From an uncultured Bacteroidales bacterium (GTDB taxonomy: Bacteria; Bacteroidota; Bacteroidia; Bacteroidales; Bacteroidaceae), in assembly GCA_937901185.1 (NCBI GenBank), contig CALCHR010000216.1, positions 1 through 19,131 on the forward strand: 19,131 bases of DNA, in the 5' to 3' direction. Position numbers and translations under genes: made by a program. A model generated the notes under the pieces. It saw only the letters and a program-made list of their open reading frames with translations. It did not search any database and was not told where the DNA came from. Numbering within the stretch: the first letter of the stretch is position 1; each line of letters starts with the position of its first letter. This document shows positions 1-5,825 of this stretch, one piece after another.

Positions 1-826
1 TAAAATAAATATTTTCTATTTTAATATTATCAATATAAGCCTCGCCTTGATTATAAAGAGTAGGACCAACTTTAAATGCTATACGAGCATTTGAAAATTC
101 CGCATCTAATATATTAAATTCAACTTTAACAGTTTCAAATATTGCATTACCATCAACATCTTTACGCGGTTCAAATGAGACACATGTTGCCACTTCTTCA
201 AAAGTCGAAGCGTCATTCGCATCTTTCAGAACTCCAACCACAATATCTGGAGCATAATACGACGAACGTTGCGACAAATAGTCAAATGTCATTTGCAACG
301 ATGTTGTTGGTGCATCTAATTGTGGCATTATCACAAACAATTCATACTCATTCGATGGGAAGAATTCTAACGACTGATTACCATCAGAATATCTTGATAT
401 ACTAATTCCAGTAGTTGGGCGCCAGCTTTCTACTCCATTGGGCTTAGTTGTAAATACAGTGAAACAACCATCTTGAGGCTTATCTATTTTCTCAAAACTA
501 TCAAAGTATGGAATAGAATTTACCTCAGCACACTCAGTTGTAAACGTAGTGCTTCTCCATGAACTTTGTTTATCGCCACAATTTGTACGAACGTAGAGTG
601 TATAATCAGTAAAACCAGCTAAGTTCTCTATTGTAAATGAATTTGTTGTGACACTTGTAAACTCTACAACATCTTCCAAATATTCATTTGATTTCAAACA
701 AGCATATTGCCATGCTGTTGCTCCAGTTGTATCAATTATTTCAACCACAGCTGAAGTACCTCCTATTGAATTCAATTTCAACTCAACAGGACGCATACAG
801 CTCTCTATCTTCTCTATTTCAAAATG
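1..826 (-). CDS. Partial fibronectin type III / MAM-like repeat protein, internal fragment of a Bacteroidota-style secreted protein
   Basis: The minus strand is open without a stop from about 940 down to position 1 and reads as a credible extracellular repeat protein from about 826 leftwards. The order is a fibronectin-III-like domain (about 800-550, with the typical ending NLAGFTDYTLYVRTNCG and SSWRSTTFTTEC), then a MAM / choice-of-anchor-J-like beta-sandwich (about 545-10). It ends in YIDNIKIENIYF, which resembles the FEIEKIESC sequence where the fragment begins, so the piece is about one unit of a tandem fn3-MAM array. Such arrays are typical of secreted Bacteroidota proteins. No signal peptide or credible start is visible: the ATGs at 859, 871 and 901 lie inside the next gene's start region. 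The gene is truncated on both sides, by the window edge on the left and by a junction near 820-850 on the right. Its codon use and orientation differ from everything that follows. The domain style is clear; the exact family is not. Confidence 0.72.
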
Positions 827-853
827 ATTAATAACAATTAAGGAGTAAATAAA
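820..853. other. Probable sequence junction between Bacteroidota-like and phage-like DNA
   Basis: The coherent protein sequence on the minus strand begins abruptly at FEIEKIESC (codons at about 826-800). Within 30 bases a + strand gene starts with its own AAGGAG site at 840-845 and ATG at 854. No promoter motif or terminator separates the two. Everything to the right is + strand with Shine-Dalgarno signals, and everything to the left is a minus-strand gene without its N-terminus. The junction could be an assembly chimera formed at a repeat in the fn3 gene, or a true recombination point. The sequence alone does not decide. Confidence 0.55.
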
Positions 854-1726
854 ATGCATGAATTTTTGCATACAAATCCAATTTTGCACGGTGTTTATCA
901 TTCCCTGATAATCTTGCCACTGCTTTATTTGGCTTATGTGCTAATGGAGTTTATTGAGCACAAGGCAGGTAATAAACTGAAGCTGGCCTTGCAAGAAGAC
1001 CGACGTACTGGTCCAGTAGTAGGTGCTACTTTTGGTCTGATTCCTCTTTGCGGTTTTGCCGACTTAGGAGCAGGCTTATATGCAGGCAGAGTTATATCGG
1101 TTGGCACTCTAGTCGCATTATTTATGAGTACATCTGGGGAGACAATATTTTTAATATTGAGCCAGCCGGATAAAGTTTTACCTTTAGTAGCCTTACTTTT
1201 AGTAAAGTTTGTTATTGCCTGTATTTGTGGTTTCATTCTTGACCTATGCCTGAGAAATCGGCAATCAGATATCCACATTCACGAGCTTTGCGAGGAAGAG
1301 CACTGTGAGTGTGAACATGCTAATATCTGGGTTTCAGCTTTAAAGCATACGTTGCCAGTATTCAGTTTGGTATTGAGCTTTAATTTACTTATAGGATTTC
1401 TTGAGATGTTTGGTTTGATCGAGGGTCTTGCTTTTATAGTGAAAAGTATCCCGGCTTTAGGTGTTGTTATTGCCTCAGTGATTGGCTTTATTCCAGGCTG
1501 TGCTCCACTTGTGCTGATGTTGGGCTTGTGGAAATCAGGAGTCCTATCTGCAGCAGCTTTTCTTGCGGGTTTAATTACCTCAGCTGGAACAGGCTATATA
1601 GTACTTTATAAGACAAATGCTAACTGGAAACAGAATTTGCTTATCACACTGTGTATTTTTATTGTAGGATTTACAGTTGGCACGGTATTTGAGCTCTCTG
1701 GCTTGCTTGCGCTACTAGGTATATAA
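854..1726 (+). CDS. ArsP_2-family 10-TM heavy-metal exporter (putative manganese/arsenic-type permease)
   Basis: This 290-residue polytopic membrane protein has the two-fold layout of the ArsP_2 / putative manganese transporter family. The N-terminus LLYLAYVLMEFIEHKAG (23-39) is a family hallmark. The first half carries GLIPLCGFADLGAGLYAGRV (61-80) followed by a STSGET stretch (92-97). The second carries GFIPGCAP (211-218) and AGLITSAGTGYIVLYKTN (238-255). A central hydrophilic loop, HIHELCEEEHCECEH (141-155), is rich in His, Cys and Glu and is a likely metal-binding region. The family is thought to export divalent metals from the cytoplasm. STSGET replaces the STSDEM-like acidic motif I recall for bacterial members, so specificity may differ. 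AAGGAG at 840-845 supports the ATG at 854. It stands apart from the phage operons, with its own 3' hairpin at 1765-1797, so it may be phage cargo or a host gene at a junction. Confidence 0.8.
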   Translation: MHEFLHTNPILHGVYHSLIILPLLYLAYVLMEFIEHKAGNKLKLALQEDRRTGPVVGATFGLIPLCGFADLGAGLYAGRVISVGTLVALFMSTSGETIFLILSQPDKVLPLVALLLVKFVIACICGFILDLCLRNRQSDIHIHELCEEEHCECEHANIWVSALKHTLPVFSLVLSFNLLIGFLEMFGLIEGLAFIVKSIPALGVVIASVIGFIPGCAPLVLMLGLWKSGVLSAAAFLAGLITSAGTGYIVLYKTNANWKQNLLITLCIFIVGFTVGTVFELSGLLALLGI

Positions 1727-1764
1727 AGTTTATAAAAATATTTTTAAAAAGTACCAAATTTTAG

Positions 1765-1802
1765 ACATTCCGTATTGTATATTATAATACGGAATGTTTT
1801 TT
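1765..1802 (+). terminator. Perfect 12-bp hairpin with T-run after the exporter gene; encloses a promoter motif
   Basis: The arms ACATTCCGTATT (1765-1776) and AATACGGAATGT (1786-1797) pair perfectly around a 9-base loop and are followed by TTTTTATTT. This fits an intrinsic terminator for the exporter gene. Unusually, the loop and right arm contain the TATTGTAT..TATAAT motif (1773-1789) that heads the next operon, so the same DNA can be a terminator, a promoter and a palindromic operator. Confidence 0.7.
1773..1789 (+). promoter_or_regulatory. Phage promoter-like motif TATTGTATWWTATAATR, copy 1
   Basis: TATTGTAT-AT-TATAAT-A lies 31 bases before the ATG at 1820. It has a TATAAT -10-like core at 1783-1788 and an invariant TATTGTAT block two bases upstream, with no -35 box at the usual distance. 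The same 17-base pattern recurs at 4782, 7269, 9466 and 11426, each time in a gap before an operon. Promoter function is inferred from this placement. Confidence 0.7.
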
Positions 1803-1819
1803 ATTTATGGAGATTTATT

Positions 1820-2365
1820 ATGGCGACAAGAAAGTGGCAACAGAGAAAAGAAACATTTAATCCCGAAAAAAATTATTTTGATATTACTTATGTAGATGTT
1901 TCACGAGAAACCTCAGCTGAAGAAAATAAACTTGAACGTTTGTCTAATACATTTGATGTGCTAGCTATTTGTTTTGGAGTTTTAGGTGCGCTCTGCCTCT
2001 TGTTTGGTAGTGCTTTCTTTAGTGCTCTTAATTTGTGGCTTGCCTTTGGGATCAATTTTATCAGTAGTATTGGCGGAGTTATTGTTGCATTAGTAGTGTT
2101 TTTAAAGTTAAGCTGGAAGTATGATGAGCTGCATGCAAAATATCTTAAAACTAATGATGTTTGGAATACTCCTGAGGTACAAGAGATTAAAAGACATAAT
2201 AAGGAACAGAATGAGTTTGCTATTAAGTGGAGAGCTGAACATCCTCTTGAAGAAAAGATTAGATCTTGTTTAATGGATCCTAAGTCAAGTGTTGATGTCG
2301 CTAACCTTGCTCGATATTATGCAGAAGCTTATCTGAAGGAGAAGGAAAATGAAGATTTGGGTTGA
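1820..2365 (+). CDS. Two-TM membrane protein of unknown function
   Basis: This 181-residue protein starts at ATG 1820 (MATRKWQQRKETF), preceded by GGAG at 1809-1812. A longer reading from 1775 would begin inside the promoter/terminator hairpin and is rejected. The N-terminal 45 residues are charged and cytoplasm-like. Two hydrophobic segments follow at about residues 45-66 (DVLAICFGVLGALCLLFGSAFF) and 69-95. The C-terminal 85 residues are hydrophilic and probably helical, with a charged end KEKENEDLG. The gene is first in the block run by promoter copy 1 and overlaps the cREC gene by 17 bases. I do not recognise the family. Topology suggests an inner-membrane protein with both ends in the cytoplasm. 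Confidence 0.8.
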   Translation: MATRKWQQRKETFNPEKNYFDITYVDVSRETSAEENKLERLSNTFDVLAICFGVLGALCLLFGSAFFSALNLWLAFGINFISSIGGVIVALVVFLKLSWKYDELHAKYLKTNDVWNTPEVQEIKRHNKEQNEFAIKWRAEHPLEEKIRSCLMDPKSSVDVANLARYYAEAYLKEKENEDLG

Positions 2366-2672
2366 CGATGTAAGGCCTGCCTCTGAGGGCTATGTATGGT
2401 GTACGACCGTTAATGAGGCAAAGATGATCATTAGGTGTGTTAATCATATGCACGACATGACACATACAGCTAATCTGCCTATTATTGAACTTTTAGATAT
2501 AGATCATGATGCAGGTGATTGTGCTTTTTATGGTGGAGACTATATTAGGCTTCTGGACTGGCTCGAAGAGAATGAGCTAAGTTATCCTATTCATATACAT
2601 AGTATGAATCCAGTCGGTGCCGCAAATATGCGCGCTATTATTCAAAGAAACAACTGGAAGGAGATAAGATAA
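2349..2672 (+). CDS. cREC domain protein (cyclic-phosphate processing receiver-like domain)
   Basis: This 107-residue protein matches the stand-alone receiver-like domain called cREC. It shows WVDDVRPASEGYVW (4-17, acidic pair D6-D7), then LLDIDHDAGDCAFYGGDYI (48-66; D50, D52, H53, D54), and finally HIHSMNPVGAANM (82-94). The DDxRP, DHD and HSxNPVG signatures are the family's conserved set. Comparative genomics links the family to processing of nucleic-acid cyclic phosphates in RNA repair contexts. That role is established knowledge by association, not shown here. It starts inside the previous gene behind AAGGAGAAGG and is joined TAATG to the next. No RNA ligase or kinase is in the window. 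A HAD-SAK phosphatase sits at 5826. Confidence 0.82.
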   Translation: MKIWVDDVRPASEGYVWCTTVNEAKMIIRCVNHMHDMTHTANLPIIELLDIDHDAGDCAFYGGDYIRLLDWLEENELSYPIHIHSMNPVGAANMRAIIQRNNWKEIR

Positions 2673-3010
2673 TGCCTGAAGTAAAATGTATTTATAGAGT
2701 CGACAATGACAAGGAAATTTTTTGCCTTAAGAAGAAAACCACTATTCCACAGCCTTATTTGTGTTCTAAAAATCAGTGTTTTGACTGTCATTTTCCTACC
2801 TTAGCCACTATTACAATCGATGTTGGTCGATGTGATGAATGTCCATTCCATGATACTGACCGTACTAGAGGAGCTGGAGATGCTTATGACTATTTTTGTA
2901 AAGCTAAAAATGGAAAAAAGATATCAGGTTATATCGAGTATAGAGATGAATTGCCCCCTGTGCCTGCTTGGTGCCCATTTTATTTGAATAGAAAGGATAA
3001 TATTAAATAA
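2672..3010 (+). CDS. Small cysteine-rich protein, probable zinc-binding phage protein
   Basis: This 112-residue protein has nine cysteines. The N-terminal half has C..C-type spacing around CSKNQCFDC (31-39). The C-terminal half has RCDECPFHDTD (53-63), an isolated YFCKAKNGKKI and a final PAWCPFYL. The layout CxxCPF, then C, then K-x-I, then P-x-WCPF recurs in small hypothetical proteins of Firmicutes phages and usually suggests a zinc-stabilised fold. Function is unknown. It is coupled TAATG to the genes on both sides, so translation of the four genes from 1820 is probably linked. Confidence 0.75.
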   Translation: MPEVKCIYRVDNDKEIFCLKKKTTIPQPYLCSKNQCFDCHFPTLATITIDVGRCDECPFHDTDRTRGAGDAYDYFCKAKNGKKISGYIEYRDELPPVPAWCPFYLNRKDNIK

Positions 3011-3261
3011 TGTGGCTATTACTAATTATATTTTGGACTGTGTTCGGTATGTTGATATTTTGCCTACCTTGGTCAATATGGGTTGAAGGTACTTGCAAGT
3101 TCGCACCCGAATGGGGATTTTTAAATCCGTATTATCTCAGAAAATATGCACCAGTTAATTGGTTCGGGGCTATTTTTGTAGCTTTAATTTGTAATCTTAT
3201 TTGTCCGATTATTTCTATTGGATATTGGATATTTGTGCTTTGTACAGTAGGAAGGAAGTAA
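3010..3261 (+). CDS. Small two-TM membrane protein
   Basis: This 83-residue protein has hydrophobic segments at about 1-22 (WLLLIIFWTVFGMLIFCLPW) and 51-80 (FGAIFVALICNLICPIISIGYWIFVLC). They are separated by a short loop with aromatic and charged residues (WGFLNPYYLRKYAP). The N-terminus is immediately hydrophobic, so the first segment may act as a signal anchor. No family is recognised. It is TAATG-coupled to the cysteine-rich gene upstream and lies five bases before the next membrane gene. This makes a local cluster of three membrane proteins (1820, 3010, 3266). Confidence 0.75.
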   Translation: MWLLLIIFWTVFGMLIFCLPWSIWVEGTCKFAPEWGFLNPYYLRKYAPVNWFGAIFVALICNLICPIISIGYWIFVLCTVGRK

Positions 3262-3265
3262 TATA

Positions 3266-3595
3266 ATGAAAATTAGAATTTTGAATTGGGTTAATCTTGT
3301 TTTAGCTATCGTATTGATAGTAGTAGCTATCTTGAATTTTATTGCTGGCGATGCCGTTGCAGGTATTTCTGATATTATTATAGCAGGACTTAATTTATTT
3401 GCTTTTCTTTTAGCAGTTGACTCTTGGTGGATACGCTCGGATAAAGTAGCTAACAAATTTGTATTTACGTGCCCTAAGTGTGAGCATCAGGCTATTCCTA
3501 CTTTCTGGACTTGGTTTTTTGTGCCGCATCTTGGAAGCAGACGTTATATGAAGTGCGAAAAGTGTACAAAGATTAGCTGGATGAGAAGAAAATGA
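3266..3595 (+). CDS. Two-TM protein with C-terminal zinc ribbon
   Basis: This 109-residue protein has two hydrophobic helices near the N-terminus (about 8-27 and 30-51). A cytoplasm-facing tail follows that carries two CxxC knuckles, CPKC (69-72) and CEKC (97-100), 24 residues apart. This is a classic zinc-ribbon spacing. The tail also carries an aromatic stretch TFWTWFFVPHLG between the knuckles. The ribbon could tether DNA, RNA or a protein partner at the membrane; that is inference. The gene overlaps the next by four bases (ATGA) and has AAGGAAG upstream of its ATG. Confidence 0.78.
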   Translation: MKIRILNWVNLVLAIVLIVVAILNFIAGDAVAGISDIIIAGLNLFAFLLAVDSWWIRSDKVANKFVFTCPKCEHQAIPTFWTWFFVPHLGSRRYMKCEKCTKISWMRRK

Positions 3596-4059
3596 AAGAA
3601 TTAAGACCACCTTTTAGCTGGAAAGCCCTTTTATTTGACGTTAATTCAGATAAATTAGTTGAGCACGATATTTTAAAGTATCGTGAGAAGTTTGTCAAAG
3701 ATCTTAAGAAGAAATGTACTACCAAAGAAGAGTTTATTGATAAGCTGTTTAGAGACTTTATGTGGCAATACTGGTCTCGCTGTGAATATGAAATGATTCT
3801 TTATATCGAAAATGGACGAGTATTTGTTCAGTCTTGGATTGGACGTCGGGAGCCCAATGAGTGTAGGGTTGATATAACAGACAGACCAGGTTTTGATTGG
3901 CCTAGGTTTGCTGAACAAATTTTAAAAATAAAAGGCTATAAAGACGGTACTGCTAAGATTGATGTGTACGATCAGCTTAGATTTCGTTTTGATGAACTTG
4001 CCGACTTTTGTTGGGAATATAAACATAAATATCAAAGAAATAAGAAGGAGAATATATAA
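3592..4059 (+). CDS. Conserved phage hypothetical protein (WSRCEYE / KIDVYDQ type)
   Basis: This 155-residue soluble protein has the recognisable blocks MWQYWSRCEYEMILY (57-71), SWIGRREP and KIDVYDQLRFRFDELADFCW (about 122-141). I recall similar WSRCEYE...KIDVYDQ proteins as recurrent hypotheticals in gut Firmicutes phages. No catalytic motif or function is known to me. It is joined ATGA to the zinc-ribbon membrane gene upstream and followed two bases later by the HPr-like gene, so it belongs to the same translational block. Confidence 0.8.
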   Translation: MKELRPPFSWKALLFDVNSDKLVEHDILKYREKFVKDLKKKCTTKEEFIDKLFRDFMWQYWSRCEYEMILYIENGRVFVQSWIGRREPNECRVDITDRPGFDWPRFAEQILKIKGYKDGTAKIDVYDQLRFRFDELADFCWEYKHKYQRNKKENI

Positions 4060-4061
4060 TA

Positions 4062-4280
4062 ATGAGAGCTAAAATTAGATTGGATACCATGAGAGACATT
4101 AATGAATTTGTACGTATTTGTACTACCATCGTTCCAGCAGTATATATTACAGATGGAGCCGGCCTTAAAGTTTCGGCTAAATCGCTTCTTGGCGTGGTTT
4201 ATGCAATGGAATTTGGTGAGATTTGGTGTGAGTGCGAAACAGACATTTATTGCCATATTGAGAAATTTATTACGGAGTGA
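4062..4280 (+). CDS. Degenerate HPr-like protein (PTS phosphocarrier fold, active histidine missing)
   Basis: This 72-residue protein has the length and strand/helix order of an HPr domain. The block KVSAKSLLGVVYAME (36-50) corresponds to the HPr region around regulatory Ser46, and S41 falls at the matching place. The catalytic loop of HPr (G-I-H-A-R-P with His15) is absent: the equivalent region reads MRDINEFVRICTT. It therefore cannot carry phosphate from enzyme I in the usual way. It could still bind HPr partners such as HPr kinase or CcpA, or serve as a structural fold; that is inference. AAGGAG at 4045-4050 supports the ATG. It is tightly packed in the operon. Confidence 0.62.
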   Translation: MRAKIRLDTMRDINEFVRICTTIVPAVYITDGAGLKVSAKSLLGVVYAMEFGEIWCECETDIYCHIEKFITE

Positions 4281-4285
4281 GTATT

Positions 4286-4570
4286 ATGGTAGAACTTACT
4301 TATGGAGAGCTTAAGCAAGGTTTAATTTGTTGTACTGTATATCAGAACTGCAAAGGCTGCCCGATGTATCGAGGCGATGACTTAGGACCTGTGTCAGCTG
4401 GTGATCTGACTTGTTCACATATGCTTATGGCAGCTGCAATGAACTGTATTAATGCTATGGAAAAAGACCTTGCAGATATGACAAAACGAGCAGAGGGCTG
4501 GGAAGAGCAGTGTCTGAGAAGAGAACAGGAACTCTTCCAGCTTAGAGAAAGTCTAGACAGAAGAGGTTAA
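4286..4570 (+). CDS. Small protein with N-terminal Cys cluster and coiled coil
   Basis: The ATG at 4286 sits eight bases after GGAG (4274-4277). An in-frame GTG at 4277 overlaps that site and is unlikely. The 94-residue product has CCTVYQNCKGCPMYRG (15-30), with Cys at 15, 16, 22 and 25, and a further Cys at 43 (LTCSHM). These could bind one metal ion. From residue about 50 it is a charged alpha-helix with coiled-coil character (MEKDLADMTKRAEGWEEQ). Such pairs are common in phage hypotheticals. Function is unknown. It lies one base before the next coiled-coil gene, and the two may interact. Confidence 0.75.
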   Translation: MVELTYGELKQGLICCTVYQNCKGCPMYRGDDLGPVSAGDLTCSHMLMAAAMNCINAMEKDLADMTKRAEGWEEQCLRREQELFQLRESLDRRG

Positions 4571-4571
4571 C

Positions 4572-4775
4572 ATGGCAGATTTAAGAGGTGCTTTAATGGC
4601 AGCAGCTCAAGAAGCTGAAAAGATGCAGGAAGAATTTCAGACTGAAATAGATACTCTTCACTCTCATATTCAGTACGTTGAAAGTGAAAATGCTAAGCTA
4701 AAAAATAAGCTTGTTAAGGCTGCTGCGCTATTAAATCAATTTGCAGAGATTTTAACAGAAAATGAAAATTATTGA
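4572..4775 (+). CDS. Small coiled-coil protein
   Basis: This 67-residue product is almost entirely helical with heptad-like spacing (EEFQTEIDTLHSHIQYVESE, then NAKLKNKLVKAAALLNQF). It has no cysteines and no membrane segment. It probably oligomerises or pairs with the neighbouring coiled-coil protein at 4286. It is the last gene of the first block, and promoter copy 2 begins seven bases after its stop codon. No function is recognised. Confidence 0.72.
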   Translation: MADLRGALMAAAQEAEKMQEEFQTEIDTLHSHIQYVESENAKLKNKLVKAAALLNQFAEILTENENY

Positions 4776-4781
4776 GTTTAG

Positions 4782-4798
4782 TATTGTATAATATAATA
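4782..4798 (+). promoter_or_regulatory. Phage promoter-like motif, copy 2
   Basis: TATTGTAT-AA-TATAAT-A with the -10-like core at 4792-4797. The expected transcript start (about 4803-4805) coincides with the base of the hairpin at 4805-4832, so the mRNA of the second block would begin with a stem-loop. The ATG at 4857 lies 58 bases downstream. Confidence 0.7.
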
Positions 4799-4804
4799 GT
4801 CCGA

Positions 4805-4832
4805 TAAGGCTGCTTCCTTTGAGGCAGCCTTA
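4805..4832 (+). promoter_or_regulatory. 12-bp leader stem-loop downstream of promoter copy 2
   Basis: TAAGGCTGCTTC (4805-4816), loop CTTT, GAGGCAGCCTTA (4821-4832): 12 pairs including one G-T. The tail ACTATTTTAT is only moderately T-rich. It lies between promoter and gene, so it may be a terminator for the upstream block, an attenuator or a 5' stabilising cap for the new transcript. The position at the transcript start favours the last, as an inference. Confidence 0.6.
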
Positions 4833-4856
4833 CTATTTTATAAAGGAGTATTAATA

Positions 4857-5249
4857 ATGAATATTTATTTTGTATTGGCGGCAATGCTTTTTATGCACGT
4901 GCTGGATGATTACGGTCTGCAGTCAAGATGCTTAACATTTTTAAAGCAAAGAGATTGGTGGCAGAAGGAAGCACCGCAGAAGTTGTATAGATTTGATTAT
5001 ATAGTAGCCTTATTTATGCATGGTCTTTCTTGGACCTTTATGATTATGCTGCCTATTGCTTTTGCTATTGATTTTAATGTGAACGCTGGATTTTTGGTTA
5101 TGTTTGGATTCAATACTATTATGCATGCTTGGGTTGATAACCTCAAGGCTAACAAAAAGATGATTAATCTTTGGGTTGACCAGTTTTTCCACATGGTTCA
5201 AATTGGTGGCACTTTCTATGCATTTATTGCTGGAGGTTTTAATGCTTAA
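4857..5249 (+). CDS. DUF3307-like phage membrane protein
   Basis: This 130-residue protein has about four hydrophobic segments (3-20, 48-70, 76-91, 107-126). It carries the spaced polar residues of the DUF3307 family: H14-x-x-DD-x-x-LQ near the N-terminus, H55, HAWVDNLKA (90-98) and WVDQFFHM (106-113). Conserved His and Asp inside membrane helices suggest a metal site or enzyme-like function, but the family's role is unknown. AAGGAG at 4843-4848 sets the start. It is the first gene behind promoter copy 2 and overlaps the next gene by eight bases. Confidence 0.75.
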   Translation: MNIYFVLAAMLFMHVLDDYGLQSRCLTFLKQRDWWQKEAPQKLYRFDYIVALFMHGLSWTFMIMLPIAFAIDFNVNAGFLVMFGFNTIMHAWVDNLKANKKMINLWVDQFFHMVQIGGTFYAFIAGGFNA

Positions 5250-5490
5250 ACAACTTGATATTAAATTAGAAGAGCAGTGGTTTGGATATGATGAATATTA
5301 TATCTTTTACGATGACGAACACATGACGGCAGAGCAGGCAGAGAAGGCGCTAGAATTTATTGATTGGGGTTGTTGGGAGCCTGAACTTACTCCTTACTAC
5401 TTTATTTTGCCTGCAGTAAAGAAGCCCATTTTGCGCTGCATTAAGGAATACTTTTTAAGTGGAGCTTATACGGAGGAACAATCAAAATGA
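5242..5490 (+). CDS. Small acidic phage protein, unknown
   Basis: The ATG at 5242 follows GGAGG (5232-5236) with five-base spacing. A longer frame reaching back to 5176 lies wholly inside the DUF3307 gene and is rejected. The 82-residue product is acidic and aromatic-rich (GYDEYYIFYDDEHM, then FIDWGCWEPELTPYYF), with predicted alpha/beta character and no membrane helix. I do not recognise it. It overlaps both neighbours (eight bases upstream, four downstream), so translation is probably coupled. Confidence 0.75.
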   Translation: MLKQLDIKLEEQWFGYDEYYIFYDDEHMTAEQAEKALEFIDWGCWEPELTPYYFILPAVKKPILRCIKEYFLSGAYTEEQSK

Positions 5491-5804
5491 TACAGTTAAG
5501 ATGCGCGGGCTGTAGAGAAGCTGAAGGTATTACAGTAGTTAGTTCCATGTTTGGGGCAACCTCTTTTGCACTTTGTGATAAGTGTTTGAAAGAGGGTAGA
5601 GAAGATTATAGAAATATGGTTAATTATATTTCAGCAGCTGGACATTGGCCTCAGGATATTAATGAAATATATCAGGCTGAAGTAAGACGTCAGCTTAAGC
5701 TTCAGGGTAAAACAGAAGAAGAATTTAGAGACGCTGTTGAAAACGCTATAGCAGAAGAACAGATGTTTATGATCTCTATACATAACGGGACTTTTGAATT
5801 TTAA
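5487..5804 (+). CDS. Small zinc-ribbon phage protein
   Basis: This 105-residue protein starts ATGA-coupled to the previous gene. It has CAGC (6-9) and CDKC (30-33), a four-cysteine ribbon. A conserved-looking helical region follows (EDYRNMVNYISAAGHWPQDINEIYQAEV). The combination of ribbon plus NYI...P-D-I-x-x-x-YQ resembles recurrent phage hypotheticals. A nucleic-acid or protein-binding role is plausible but not shown. The acidic C-terminus has no further motif. Confidence 0.75.
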   Translation: MIQLRCAGCREAEGITVVSSMFGATSFALCDKCLKEGREDYRNMVNYISAAGHWPQDINEIYQAEVRRQLKLQGKTEEEFRDAVENAIAEEQMFMISIHNGTFEF

Positions 5805-5825
5805 TTGTAAGGAAGAATTGACATA

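Noticed and set aside
142..405. 87-residue open frame on the + strand
   Set aside because: It is antisense to the fn3/MAM-like coding sequence, which reads coherently on the other strand; the + product is compositionally unlike a protein.
854..859. Palindrome ATGCAT as a shared divergent start
   Set aside because: The minus ATG at 859 is only a chance start within the exporter gene; the fn3 fragment looks internal, so a real divergent gene pair is unlikely.
934..1278. Minus-strand 114-residue frame
   Set aside because: It lies wholly opposite the ArsP_2 exporter gene, whose family motifs are clear.
1775..1819. Longer start for the two-TM protein
   Set aside because: It begins inside the promoter/terminator hairpin with no ribosome binding site; ATG 1820 has GGAG.
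5176..5241. Longer start for the small acidic protein
   Set aside because: This part lies inside the DUF3307-like gene and lacks its own signal; ATG 5242 follows GGAGG.
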